DNA from: Amblyomma americanum
Lineage: Eukaryota > Arthropoda > Arachnida > Ixodida > Ixodidae
Assembly (NCBI RefSeq): GCF_052857255.1
Contig: NC_135504.1
Location: forward strand, 135,520,929-135,584,928
Reading direction: 5' to 3'
DNA: 64,000 nt
Below the pieces are notes generated by a model, which saw only the letters and a program-made list of their open reading frames with translations, had not been told where the DNA came from and made no database searches. The position numbers and the translations under genes were made by a program. Below are positions 45,134 through 56,655 of this stretch, piece by piece; position 1 is the first letter of the stretch; each line of letters opens with the position of its first letter.

Positions 45134-46087
45134 CTATAGGCGGCCAGAGAGGCCGGAGGCCTCCAGGAAGTTGAGGAGGTGCCGGAGGGCTTTGGCAGGA
45201 TTATGACAGCCGGGGAAGAGAAGGTGGTCCGCTGATGTGCAGGGGAGGCCCAGGGAGCGATAGCCAGCCTCCATGATAGTCCTTGCGGAGACAAGGGCAG
45301 GGCATACACACAGGAGGTGTTGTGCAGTCTCTTCCAGGTAAGTGCAGAAGGAGCAACCCGGGGAGTCAGAGAGGCCGATGCGGAAAAGGCGGGAGCCGGT
45401 GTTGGCGCAGCCTACCCTGAGTCTCAGTAGGAGGCTGCGCTCTTTGCAGTCCATGCCTCGAGTTGGGAGTGGATGGGGGGGATGGCCGTTTGCCACCCTG
45501 GGATCAGGGTGATCTAGGAGGAGGAGGCGATCCACTGGGTTCCTTGCCAGATCCAAGGGGCACAGGTTCCTGGAGAGCGGAGTACCCGGAGAGTGGGCAG
45601 ATTTGGCAAGGGAGTCCACTTCTTCCTTGCCCTGGACACCGATATGGGCCGGGACCCAGGTGAGACGGATGCGGGTTCCCCTGGAGCACAGTGCGTGGAG
45701 CCGCCAAGCAAGCCTGCGGGCGATGGGAGGACCCTTGAATGGCCTCAGGAGGAGCTGGAGGGCTGCCCTGGAGTCGGTGTAGATGGCTGCCTCCTTGATC
45801 CCAGGGCGTTGGTTTAGGATGTCAGCGGCCAAGTGTATGGCGGCAAGTTCTGCGGTTGTGGACGATGCCACAAAAGGAAGCCTGGCCTGTCTGCTCAAGT
45901 GGAGCGATGGGGCTGTGCAGGCTGCAGCCGCAGATGAGCATGGTCCTGAGAGGAGCGGAGCTGTTTTATACAGCTTGTGTGACGTCACTCTGACCGTAGC
46001 GTCGCTGGTGAGAGAAGCGGGAGTTAGGCCGCCGTTGGTGGCTACTGCCTCGCCTCGCGACGGCGTGAGATGGGGCCCCATTTTCAC
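45134..46087 (-). pseudogene. LINE ORF2 C-terminus: RNase H and zinc finger (R1/I-like)
   Basis: A 317-codon minus-strand frame. From about residue 65 it is LINE RNase H: SSTTAELAAIHLAAD (Glu80), IYTDSRAALQLLL (Asp105) and LTWVPAHIGVQGKEEVDSLA (His148, Asp158), then a finger CSFCTYLEETAQHLLC (C245, C248, H257, C260). The first catalytic Asp and the RT are missing, so the copy is 5'-truncated. The first 60 or so residues come from the GC-rich segment upstream, fused in frame by chance or by the join. It is a different family from the LINE at 27-33 kb. Roughly 100-150 bp of 3' UTR follow. Confidence 0.8.
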
Positions 46088-46135
46088 ACAGCTAGTATGA
46101 CGTCACTCAAGGTCACGTGGTGTGACGTCACGCAG
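45940..46135 (-). promoter_or_regulatory. CRE-rich TATA promoter-like segment
   Basis: Three perfect CRE octamers TGACGTCA (45980-45987, 46098-46105, 46123-46130), a CACGTG E-box (46114-46119) and, on the minus strand, TATAAAAC at 45970-45963. The nearest CRE sits 10 bp upstream of the TATA box. Transcription would start near 45937 and run into the LINE RNase H fragment. The layout looks like a pol II core promoter; its use is unproven. Confidence 0.45.
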
Positions 46136-46209
46136 CGAGGTCACGCTGAAGGTCAAGGGTGCCTACCACCGCCTCGCCACGGAACGGGCTGAAGTGAGAC
46201 CTAAACTAG

Positions 46210-46223
46210 TATTGCTTCGCAAT
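46210..46223. repeat. 14-bp inverted motif at right end of insertion
   Basis: TATTGCTTCGCAAT, complement of 43148-43161. It overlaps the 9-bp direct repeat by two bases. Confidence 0.75.
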
Positions 46224-46230
46224 AAAAAAT
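46222..46230. repeat. 9-bp direct repeat (target duplication), right copy
   Basis: ATAAAAAAT, identical to 43107-43115. Confidence 0.85.
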
Positions 46231-47816
46231 GCTTATAAAGCTCATCAGACAGGATGGATTTCAGGAGAACAGGCCCCAGGTATAGAAAAAAAGTCCTGAA
46301 CTCTGTGGCCTTCCATCTGTCGAGTTCATCGGCTCCCCTCGGTTTCCTCTGAAAGTACTTTGGAAATGCAGTTGCTGCTTCTCTCAGCTTGTTGAGAGCA
46401 CTCCTGTCAGCCCGGCTCAGCCTGGCAGCGTGCCCCTTGCATATCCAATTTCTAAGGAGCCGCCGCATAACCACCAAACAGACTAAATGCATATACTCTG
46501 TAGGAAAGCATTTCACCATATCGACGTTCAAAGATGTAATTGGTGAAACACCAGTGTGATGGCGCAGATCCTCTTGCGAACGAAAAGAGGAGTCTGTTCG
46601 CTATGGTGCATGAAGGTCAGGGAAAGTCATCCTGCTTTCCAGATAGGGCACTTTTTGGCTACAATGTTCACAGGCATGATAGCCTGTGTGGCCAGTCATT
46701 GCCTTCTCGAAACTCCTCGCTGGAGAGTCACAGATCACGGCTTTTAAGCACACATTGACGTGCACCCCTTTCACCATCAGTCTGTTGCAACTAAGATTGA
46801 GCACATGAAAGGCCTGAGGAATTCCTGGAGGCACGTAGGTTTACCTGCGCCGCAGTACGCACTGACCATAAATGGTTCAGAATTCTTGATGTTAATTACT
46901 CTGCACAGAACTGGCCAGAGTGCAGTCTGGCTACTCCTATGCAGAGGCAGCCCATCAATATTTGGGTGCAGCTCGACATTGTCAGGCGCTGGTCCTTGGC
47001 CAACAGCATGCTGAATGCCCTCAGCAAGGCCAAATCCACAAACGAGTCGCTGTGTTCTAAGTTAGCTTTCTGCTTCGTCTGCATGATGGTCCTTGCATCT
47101 TTCGGGAGCTCTACAATCCCACGCCGACGGCAGAAGTCCAGCAAATCGTTGATGCAGGCGTGCGTCAAATTATGCTTGATAGCTATGGTAGCTAGATCCT
47201 GCGCTGTCGAGAGATGGCGATAACAAAGCTCAGGAGACTCCTCATGAGGCTGGCCCATTTCCACGTTCTCAGCAGTAAGGCTGCCGGTGGACGAGGTCTC
47301 ATCGCTTGAGTCGCACGAGGTAGCGGAATCCTCACTAGAAAGGCTTTCAGCGCAACTCTCGGACACATAAGCCTGCTCGTTGAGCTCGCTCTGAACAGAT
47401 GGTACCGGCGGGTCTGCAGGTAGCGACGAAATAGCTCGCCCGCTGCCACTAGCGCAAGCGCCGCCGGCGCAGGCTTCGCTTTTCGGCCGTTTGCTTGCTC
47501 CGGACGGTAGCGCGGGTGGAGGGGTGCTGACAACGTTCAAGGCTGTTACGCCGCCCGTTCTTTTGCTTCCGGAGGATTTCAGATGCGTAGACTGTGACCG
47601 TCGGATGCCGAGCTCTTCCCAAAGTTCCCTGTACTCTTTTTTGATGATACGGTACCTCTGCCAATTGCTCATGACCTCCGTCTCTATGCTCCTGACGGAG
47701 CGCAAAAGATCGGAGTGACGGACAATCAACAAACCTAACCGCTCAGAGCTACAGTTAAAAACGAAAAGAGGCATAACGATGAAGATACTCGCAGCCCACA
47801 AAAGCACAACCATCAC

Positions 47817-49475
47817 AAAAAAGCGTTAACACAGTGAACAAAAAAGACCTCCGGTTGCGAATTATTTGGTATTATATTAGGTCACTATCTTTTGTAAATA
47901 AAAAATATACATGAGTGTAGTTGTTTTTATTTTTAATTCACTGAGAAAATAACTGGCCGCAGCGGCGCGTCTTAATATGAAGTCTCAAATAATGCGTCTA
48001 AAATACGCGTGCCGTACCACTATATTTAAAACATCTCGCTCATAACTGTTCAGCTCATAGCCTCATTGATTCGCTCATCCATCCACTCCAGTAATAGCTG
48101 CACTCTACTGTAGGTTTTCCGGAGCAAACGTAGTCACTGTCGGTAATTTTTATTTTTTTGTGATTTGTTCACAGCTTTTCTCGGCTTTGTGTCAGTGATC
48201 CATGCGGAGAGGCTATTTTCTCTATTGAAGCGCTGATAGCTGGTAGAAAACTTGTGAAATATTGTATGGGCCTCGGGACAGACGGGGAATCAGCCCTACA
48301 GCCTTTACACAAAAATCAAGGCACAAATAGCGTGGTTCTAAATTGTGTGGGCTACCCCCACATTGACTGCTTTTCATATAATGTAGTAGAATTCTTTACG
48401 CCAGGCTTTCAAATGAAGCACAGGTACTCCAAAACGGCAGCATGAGTACGGAGATACGTACGCGGGCCTCATGTGACGCCGCTGATTATTCGTAATATAG
48501 TCCGAAGTGATGGTGGCCGTGCTGGACATCTTATCTTCCCACATACAACTAACGGCTTAATTCTGTGCGTCAAGTTGGCTCAGAATAGCACCTGCCTTGC
48601 GATTAATTGTGAAAAGTGGGCTATATTGGAAGGCCGCTTTGATAGCTGTATTGAAAAGTAGAGAACGCTGGTACGCATAAAGAATACATATTATGGAAAT
48701 ATACACCGTGATCAAAATTTGCTTTTTGTTCCAGTTGTAATCGGTGAAATTAATTTGAGCGAATGAACAAGCGCTTCTGTGGAAGACCCCGGCCCCTGTC
48801 CGGCGAGGTTTAGCTATACTGTACGGTAACTACGCAAATTTTTTTGCGAAAATGGCAATGAGTTGCGTGCAGCTACGCAGAAGAACACCGAATGGGAGCA
48901 GCACATATGTTACATTTCAGGGCATGCGGTAGGATTTTTTCTCGACAGCCCCGAAATATCTTCTCTCAGCATCTCTGACAAACGTTTCCTGCTGGATAGG
49001 TGCCGCAGCGTTTCTTCTTCTTTTCCTGCATTAAAATTGAGCTGAAGAGGCATTACTGCGAAACTAAAGCTTCTGAGTGACAGGCGCCGTCCCAAACTCC
49101 ATCAGTTTTGAACATCGTCCATTCGGTGATTTCTTAGCAACAACGTCAATTTATGCAATCGAATTTGACAATCGCGTGCTCTAACGAAAGTCGACGATCT
49201 GTCAGACAATACCCGGTTCTGCGTGATAAATGCAAAAAATGTTGGAAAGCCGATCGACGTTCCCGCTGATCAATTTGAAGGTCACATGACCGCGCATATG
49301 TCGAGGTGATGAGCAGTATGAAATTTCAGCTAAGGTTCATTAAATAGCTGGATGTGAGCTTTTCCTATTTATGGGGTATCCCCACCGAACCTTGGCAAAT
49401 CCATCGTCGTGGGCATGTGCCATGCGACCAAGGCAACCACAACAACATTTTATGGGTTCAGAAACGTCTATCGTA
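47817..49475. other. Gene-free stretch
   Basis: No gene recognised. Short plus-strand frames (48254-48661) are anonymous. Confidence 0.4.
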
Positions 49476-49480
49476 ACCTG

Positions 49481-49971
49481 TACATGTTCAGTGACTTTCA
49501 AATTCATCAGTATATCATGCCTGACCAGACGGACTTTCCCATTGATGTCTGACCAGACGGATATATTCCCATTGATGTTTAGCTGGCACTCTCTTTTTCG
49601 TCACTGCCGTCCTCAAACGCAGCCGTCAAACAAATGTTCAGCTAAGTCTTAGGGCTGAGACAGGACAAAAATTCTTGACCGGTTTAAAATCCTTCTAGCA
49701 GCCTTCATTCCCAGCCATACGAAATTTTACGTACATGTAGGAGCGCTCGCAAAGTCTAGTGATAGATCTACATTCAATTTCACAGGTAGGTTTTATAGTG
49801 AACGAGACATGGCTGAACATTTGTTCGTCAGCTGTGTTTGATGACGGTAGTTAGAACAAAGAGAATGCCAGCTCAGACATCAATGGGAACACATATTTTC
49901 TAGGGCTCGAAGAAAGTTCGTCTCCATGGTCAGGCATGATACTGATGAATTTGAAGGTCGCTGACCATGTA
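49481..49971. repeat. Long inverted repeat (foldback element) 1
   Basis: Arms at 49481-49642 and 49812-49971 pair around a 169-bp spacer. Shared markers include CTTCAAATTCATCAGTAT, CATGCCTGACCA, TTCCCATTGATGTCTG-like and ACAAATGTTCAGC. The left arm also carries a direct duplication of period 28 (GACCAGACGG at 49523 and 49551) absent from the right arm. No transposase lies inside. Confidence 0.8.
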
Positions 49972-50439
49972 TGGGCCAAACTGTTCCCCTTCGAATCAGC
50001 TCATGATGTCTGAGATCCCTCTCTAGACTACTTCTGTCTATTGTGCTATATATTGTGCTAGCCGCAACCTGTACTAGAGTTTGTCTTGAAATTTATTATA
50101 GTGTATTTATTTTGTGTTTAGTGAATTTGTCGTGAGCTGTACCTAAACTGCACTGCTGAATGCATATCATTACTCAGTGAGTTTATTGTGCGATGTTTTT
50201 TGCGTGTTGTTAATTTCCCGACACTTCTATGCTTTGAGAAAAAATAAAACACGTTTATGAGGAACACCTCATTTGCTTAATCATGAATTCGCTTGCAGGG
50301 AAGCTTTGCGCTACTTCTAATAGTATTATGTAGATATACTTGCGAAAAATAGTTTACTATGGCTAAAGAGTTACCGTGAAAAAACAAAGCTTTTTGGCTA
50401 CAATTGGACTACTACGGAGGCCAGCTTAGCTACCAGTGC

Positions 50440-50552
50440 TTAGAGCTATCTGGCAACCCTTGCTACCCGTCCGACCGCTCCGACGGATGCCATCTCGTTC
50501 TTTGTCCGGTCGGAGCTGCGTTTTCACTGTGATCGTCAAGCCCGCCACTTCC
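50440..50552 (+). other. Probable 5' exon ending in a consensus splice donor
   Basis: A GC-richer segment with CCGACCGCTCCGACGG and GTCCGGTCGGAGCTGCG ends at CCACTTCC followed by GTAAGTAT at 50553, a near-perfect donor. An ATG at 50487 gives 22 codons open to the donor but in phase 0, which does not fit the next exon, so the exon is more likely untranslated. No TATA box stands out. The start is approximate. Confidence 0.4.
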
Positions 50553-50891
50553 GTAAGTATTTATGCTTCTTGTTAGTAGCATTTTTTTTTCCTCATGAGC
50601 CTACTGTCATGAGTAGCATTCAGGGGAGAGGTGCCATTTGTTGCCCTGTTGTGTAATTGTAGTATCTTATAGTCCTGTGGGAGGCTAGCTTGCCACATGG
50701 GTTCGGACCGACGACATGAGCAGCTTCAGTTGTAGGCTTTTTCATGCACTTTTCTTAACGCTGCGTTGTTCTGCTTCTGAGATGTGTCGCGAGACCTTCG
50801 TGCGAGAGTAACATGAGAATAGGGCGAGCGAGCTTGTGAAAAATCATTCGTTACGCACTAATCTTTGTTTGCATCACTTTAGTCCTTGCAG

Positions 50892-51106
50892 CACGCTACC
50901 AAAACTGTTTGCGGTAGTGAAGTTCCCGATGGAGGACGACAGCTTGGCTGTCATCCCTGTCGGGTGGCTGTCACATGATTGGCGGCATTGCCACTGGCCG
51001 AAAAAGCGAGCCGCGGAGGTAGTCCGCCTCGATCGAGAGGAGGCGGACCCATCCGCCCCATGGTGCGAGTGGTTCTGCTGCCCAGTCGCGGTCGTCACAA
51101 CATGCC
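50892..51106 (+). CDS. Exon with DUF4806-type N-terminal domain
   Basis: The acceptor TTTAGTCCTTGCAG ends at 50891 and the donor GTAAGTGG starts at 51107. The 215-nt exon (starts phase 2, ends phase 1) reads LFAVVKFPMEDDSLAVIPVG, then CHWPKKRAAEVVRL and ADPSAPWCEW. Many arthropod proteins with a C-terminal DUF4806 domain begin with such a segment ('FxVVxFxEDxxxxVVPxxWL ... CxWPP ... W'). Its function is unknown. No ATG is in frame before the conserved start, so the initiating codon must lie on another exon. The downstream partner may be the proline-rich exon at 60207, whose phase fits. The family link comes from memory of the motif. Confidence 0.45.
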
Positions 51107-51171
51107 GTAAGTGGTTTTATTGCCGGGATAACGCTATGTGTGCAATTGTGAATTGTGGTGTCTAGCATCCC

Positions 51172-51280
51172 GAACCGACGCATGGGCTGCGATGGGCGCT
51201 GTATTGGAGGGCCCCGGATTTGCTTAACCATCTTTAACGTGCGCCAACACTTCACAGCACACGGGCGCCTTTTGCTAGCC
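51172..51280 (-). mobile_element. Ruka-like SINE fragment
   Basis: The minus-strand core (GGCGCCCGTGTGCTGTGAAG, then AACGTGCG-type complement and GGAGGGCCCCGG region) is worn and lacks the head. Confidence 0.5.
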
Positions 51281-52967
51281 TGTCAAGTGACTAATCTTTT
51301 CAAGACTTGGAGGCTAATGAATGGTGCACACATGCGTTTGTGAGCTGATGCCATTGCTTCATCTGCATCAAAAGCGATTGCCAGTTCAAATTCGCATGTG
51401 ATCTCATACACTGCAATGCCTTCTTTTATGCTGATATCCAGTTTCCAGGTCACTGGACTTTACAGGTTTGAAAACATATAGGATTGACGCTGTTTTGTTC
51501 TTGTCCAAGTTTATAGCTCGTGATTGAAAAGATACCTCTATCACATGGGCATTTCAATGACTTTCAAACCAATTGTCTACGACTCAGGAGATGAACACTA
51601 GCTGCTGCACAGTTAGCTGCAGCAGCAATTTAGTCAATACATGGCTTGCTCGTGACGTGGCTTCTGCCCCTATAAGGCGCTGGCGGCCGTGCCGCCAAAC
51701 CACTCGATCCCAGACCGTCCGCCTTGCGTGGCCTGACTGCTCCTTAGATGCTTTGGATTATTTACTTATCCTTTCAGGCGTGATGCTGCCTTCACTGGGG
51801 AATCGGCTATTCGATGCAGGCTATTACTTTGAACTTACTGGATCGGTGCACGTGCTCTGCACAGAAAAGGTGCAAATGTGCGACAATATGGATGCATACA
51901 CAGTGTGGCCGGGTTACGATGCGATGATAGATGTTGATGTGGTCTGAAGTAACCCACCGGGATCGTGAACTATCTAGTTTACTCTTCCAGCTTTGTGACA
52001 TTACAAACAATGCAAACCTCAAAACATTGGAGACACACAACTATTTCACGAGCTGCTGGTCGAGGATCCTGTGTGCAACGAGTCTGCGATACCTAAAGCT
52101 TTGCCTCAGCACGCTGTCCTCTCTGCCTTTATTGTTGGCTGTGGCCGTGGTGATCTGAACAACTTTGCCTAGTGCTGTAGGCAAGGTATATACAGTGACG
52201 CAGGCCCAGTCTAGGTTTGGGTTGTCAAACAAGTCAGTTAGCCTCACTCGAAACAAAAACATTCACTTCTTCAGTCCTTGCTCATCATGGTTTTGCAAAC
52301 AATAAGTTCACGACCCAAACCTCAATATCTGCCACAACGTGCACTCTGCACTCATGTAAATTTAGGCTCTTGGGGTCCAAGTGGTCTTGCTTAGTCCGAG
52401 CCAGCCACAACCTGCAGCTGTTTGTGCTCTGGGATCTTGGAGTTCTTGCGCTAAGTTCATTTTAGTCTGCTTCTTCTCGTGCCTGTACCTGTCGCTAAAT
52501 TGGAGCGACTGAGGATAATGCACAAAATCATAGTGAAGATGCGGATGTGCGCGAATCAACTCTGTGTGAGCAAACAGGGGCAGCTGTAAGCTAGAGGAAG
52601 ATGGGCACTGAATGCGGCGTTCGGGTCATGTATAATCTATTGAGACAGTGAAGCAGCACGGAACTGGGTGATTTTGAAGGCCTTCATGAGAGGCAGTGTT
52701 CATTCTTGAAGGTGGAAATCAGAGCGTTATAATTGGCGAATAAATGCTGATGTTTAAAATATTCAGTTGAACCTTGCTGTAACGAAGGGAACCCCAAAAT
52801 GTCTTTGTTTTAGCCGTTATTTTTTATGGCAGACATCGGCCTTTGTTGCAAATAGATTTAATGCTAAGAAGCTTATCTACTACAATGTTTTGCTGATTTG
52901 CACGAAATTGACTCCACATTGCTGCGGCACTGTGAACAAGTCGAAGAAAGATAGGTGTGCAGAATTC
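51281..52967. other. Probable intron or intergenic stretch
   Basis: No supportable gene. Around 52040-52150 one plus-strand frame reads HELLVEDPVCNESAIPKALP-like sequence that looks faintly protein-like, but it has no splice context and no family match. Confidence 0.35.
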
Positions 52968-52971
52968 GTTG

Positions 52972-54183
52972 TGTGATGACCCCCATAATGCGCAGGTCCA
53001 CACGGGACGGAGAGGCAAAGAGACACCGTATGGCTCAGTTTAAACAAACAGGTATATTCAATAATTACACATGATTAAGGTTATACATCAGAGGCTGGGG
53101 CGTCCGAGCTTACGTGCCGACGACTTCATGGGGGCGATGGAGTGGCTCCGGAGTTGGGCTCGAGCGGTTGCTGGCAGAAGCTGCACGCCGACGGGCTTCG
53201 GCGCTGAAGGCCCTCTTGGCGAACGATGTCGTCCTGAGCGTCTATGCAGTAGAATTTCAATAGTCGTCCGTTTCTTCGAGGATGGTTCACAAACCCTTCC
53301 TCTAGTGTCGTTCGGCTTGGAAGATGAACAGGAGGCGAGCTTGTAGATGATGACAGCAGAGCATATTTTACAACATACATATGCAGAGAGTTAAACTGGA
53401 AAAAGCAGAACTGAATTTACAAAAGAACAAACTTTGCACTACTTTACTCATCGACCGGGCAGGTTAGTGCCTAAGTAGCATCACATTACATGCTAAGCAT
53501 GGAGCCCCAGCTCAGACTGGACTGCATCCGTTTACATGTGCTTTTAAGCACTTGATTAACAAAGGACTAAGGGCGGTCATTTCCAGTGGCCCGCCCAACG
53601 CATCAATTCTCCAATCCAAAATAACATGCGAGATGGGGACCACCCCTTGGGTTGGGCTTAGCCTCGACCCCAGAGTCTGTTAACAATACAAACTAAATAA
53701 ACAACAAAAACGCCACCACTCTCTCTCAAGTGAGAGTATACACAGGCTCTCTCTTCGGAGCTAATTCACTAGCGCCTGTCTTTCCACATTCTTGGCGAGT
53801 ACTGCCTGTCCGCCATGACAGGTGTCCGTCACGGCCCTTCTGGGAATGCGCTTTTGTTCACGAGGCACGGCGGGAAGCTGTGGGTGCCTTCCCGGCGATA
53901 GCCCACGTCGAAAGGGGAAGGAGGGAAAGAATGTTGTCTTCGCGGTAGCGCATAGCGTCGGCTGTGGTACGGCGCGCTCTGGCCCGCTGACAGCTCCCTT
54001 GTCCTGGAATGTGCCCGGAAGTTGGGGAGGATAAAGCCTGTTTCCCCGGGGCGGCGGCGGGTCCGGTTGTTCTGGTCGTCACTCAAAGAGCATGGCTGGG
54101 TAATTGATGATGCCGCTGTCACGGGTCTCCGTCTACGCCGCGCCGTCGAACGTGGATCCTCGTAGCACACACGGAATGTCACA
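52972..54183. mobile_element. Solo LTR, 1,212 bp
   Basis: The segment starts TGTGATGAC and ends AATGTCACA, so TGTGA/TCACA form 5-bp terminal inverted repeats with TG...CA ends. It is flanked by the 4-bp direct repeat GTTG at 52968-52971 and 54184-54187. No gag-pol lies inside and its right third is GC-rich. This is the expected product of recombination between two LTRs of a gypsy-type element. It is unrelated to the 152-bp LTR. Its direction is not settled. Confidence 0.75.
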
Positions 54184-54187
54184 GTTG

Positions 54188-55464
54188 GTTTGCTTTGTCA
54201 CTTGAAGGCTCCACTGGTACTTTCTTACATTACTTTTGCTGTGACAATATCTATTTGTAACGCTGTTCCACGAATTACTTAAAAGTAATGAGATAGAAGA
54301 GCTGCTGATAATATTATGAATTTTTTCTGCTGCCAGCAGCACAGAGACATCATACAAACAGGAGAGTGTCTCGCTGCATTGCAACATTTGCTGCACCATG
54401 ACAGTGCAGTTATTAGGAACCCAGTCTATAAAATAATGTTCAATTATGGAGTGATTTCTTTTGTAGGGTAATATGCTAAACTGACGGGACCAAAATATTC
54501 TTCACTTCTAATTAACTGGAAATTCCAATTAAGCGGCTTAAAAATATCGGGAGTCAACTGTATAAATTATTTAGTGGTTGTAGGCGAATATCACGCAGTG
54601 ATCTGTGTATACACTGATGTCTACCGCATCATTTGAAAGAAAACACTCAACCAAAAATTTTGTGTCTGTACTCCTTCAAAGCCGTAGACCAAGTGCGCAC
54701 CAACAAGTATTGGTGTCAGTCGATGCATGTGCATGCACCTGTTGGTCTTGAGTAAGCAAAAGCATTGGGCGCACAAGACAGGGGCAACTTTGAAACCAAA
54801 AATACTGCACGTGGTTGGTGATCAATCATTAAAAGTGCTCTCGAGATTGATTACTGATCACGTGGTGTAACTTGCTGGCCCAGCTCTCCAACTTGTGCGG
54901 CGAAGAGGCAGTGGGGTGGGTGGGGGGAGTGTGCACACAGTAGGCAGTGTAATTCATATGTTCTGTACGCACATGCATTGAACCAGTATCGTAGCTGCAT
55001 CCCTAGAACATGGCCAAAAATTGGAGACCAACCCCAGCGCTAGTTGCTCTAATTGCTTAATTTGTAATTAGTGATATCATATCTCTTAGGCAGATTTTTG
55101 GTGGCAAAGATTGCCACTTTTCAGTCTAAAGAAGCCGATGTACATGTCTTGCAAAAAATTAACACCGATTTTGTCTTCTATTTTCAACTATAGTAGAGAA
55201 TATACAGGGAATAGGAACCCTGGATAGAATGAATGCGATCGTAGTGACTGTCATATTTGTTATAAGTGGGCATGACAGTACTGAGGGGAACGTAGCTAGC
55301 TTAGCGTGTCACCGGTGTGCGTTGCGGGAGCTTTCAACACACACAAGTGCCTGCCTGGTGCCCTAATATAAGTAGACCAACTAAATATGTCAGCCTTGCC
55401 AACGCTTCCCTGATTCTTGCAGAGACCACATGGAAACAGCTAGCTGTCTTCCCACAGGCCTAAT
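54188..55464. other. Gene-free stretch
   Basis: AT-rich sequence with nothing recognised. Confidence 0.4.
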
Positions 55465-56655
55465 CGCCTGCATATAGTCATAATGACCAAACAGTGGAAA
55501 GCTTCTGCGAAGATGTAGAATTGGCAATGGGGAAAGTAAAAACGCAGTATTCTGTACTAATGGGAGACTTCCGTGTCAATGTTGGCAAAAGGCAGGCTGG
55601 AGACCAGGCAGTAGATGAATATGGCATTGGCACTAGGAATAGCAGAAGGTACGTATTGAGTTCACCGAACGCAATAACTTGGGAATCATGAATACTTTCT
55701 TAAGAAAACGGAAGAACCGACAGTGGACATGGAAAAACCCTAACGGGGAGACTAAAAATGAAATTGACTTCAAACTGTGTTCTAACCCTGGCATTGTGCA
55801 GCATGTGGAAGTAATCAGAAAGGTGGGTCAGGGGCCACAGAATGGTAAGGTCTTAAATTAGTCTGCACTTGAATAGGGAACGGAAAAGACAAGTAAAGAA
55901 GTCCATCAACGAATTAGCGGTGAGAGGGGAGGTAGAAGAATTCAGGATCTCGCTACAGAACACATATTCAGCTTTAACCGAGGAAGATAACCTCAGTGTA
56001 CACGCAGTGAACAATAATTTCAGAGATATTACCGAGTGCAGGGAAGAAGTAGTTCAGGGAAGGAGTGCAGGGAAGAAGTTCTTTACCAGTAAACTATCCA
56101 AGCAGATGAAAAAATTGATTAGGACATGAGAAAGTGTGAAAGCCTCCAACCCAACAGACGAGATAGAACTGGCAGAGCTATCAAAGCTGATCAACAGGCG
56201 TAAATTATACGACATAAAAAAGTATAATATAGAGAAAATCGAGCATTCTCTAAAGAACTGTGGCAGCCTGGAAGCAGTGACAAGAAGATTAGGCATATGC
56301 AATTATCATATATATATATGCGCTTAGGGTATATTAAAGGGGCAATGTCATTACTAATAGGGACAAGTTAGTCAAAGTAGCAGAGGAGTTTTGTACTGAC
56401 CTATACATTATTCAGAGTAGTGAGGATGAGGACAATGAGATTGGCAGCAGAGAAGTGCAATGAAACGTTCTGCCAGTGACTAAGACCGAGGTTAAGAAGT
56501 GTTTAGAAGCCATGAAAAAGGGGAAAGCTGCTGCGGAGGACGCAGTAACTACAAATTTGTTGAAGGATGGTGGGGCTATTGTGCTAAAAAAACCGGCCAC
56601 CCTGTATATGCAGTGCCTCTTGGCATCGACGGTACCGCATTGAAACACTGCCCAC
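55465..56655 (+). mobile_element. RTE-type LINE fragment (endonuclease to RT start)
   Basis: The plus strand keeps the middle of an RTE element in broken frames. Endonuclease: VESFCEDVELAMGK, then YSVLMGDFRVNVGKRQAG and YGIGTRNSRR; next NRQWTWKNPNGETKNEIDF and CSNPGIVQHVEVI. Connector: frames to 56327. RT start: VKKCLEAMKKGKAA and TNLLKDGG (about 56490-56570). The catalytic GDFN reads GDFR, so an active-site residue is changed. It ends where the antisense RTE copy at 9975-11510 begins in sense, so the two truncated copies cover different parts of the same clade. Confidence 0.75.

Larger units (their letters stand above)
43116..46221. mobile_element. 3.1-kb composite insertion of mixed origin
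   Basis: The 3,106-bp segment between 9-bp direct repeats interrupts the transposase gene. Read on the minus strand from the right it holds a TATA/CRE-containing segment (about 45940-46135), a LINE RNase H fragment (45134-46087), a Helitron protein front part (about 44030-45000), a cysteine-rich coding fragment (43253-44009) and a tRNA-like left end (CGTGGCTTAGCTTGGTTAAG). The 14-bp motif ATTGCGAAGCAATA lies near both ends in inverted orientation. No single family explains all parts. A 9-bp duplication would suit Mutator-like elements, but no long terminal inverted repeats are seen. Confidence 0.7.
42570..47816 (-). pseudogene. CACTA/TNP2-like transposase gene, frame-broken and split by an insertion
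   Basis: Minus-strand pieces appear in order. N-terminal region: 47816-46896; MSNWQRYRIIKKEYRELWEE at 47672 looks like the real start, followed by a Ser/acid-rich linker, then DFCRRRGIVELPKDARTIMQ. A shifted frame near 46985-46840 holds NIDGLPLHRSSQTALWPVLC. Next come 46834-46601 (ICDSPARSFEKAMTGHTGY, HACEHC) and 46531-46163 (DELDRWKATEFRTFFLYLGP). After the insertion, YGQKQLVYNVHTLVHLAEQ and FSAFPFESYLGKIKKRL end at 42853, with a shifted C-terminal part to about 42570. The order fits TNP2/DUF4218-type DDE transposases; the exact superfamily name is an inference. At least three frameshifts make it inactive. Confidence 0.6.

Noticed and set aside
45463..45817. Plus-strand Gly/Pro-rich frames
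   Set aside because: They are antisense to the RNase H frame, which has recognisable catalytic residues on the minus strand.
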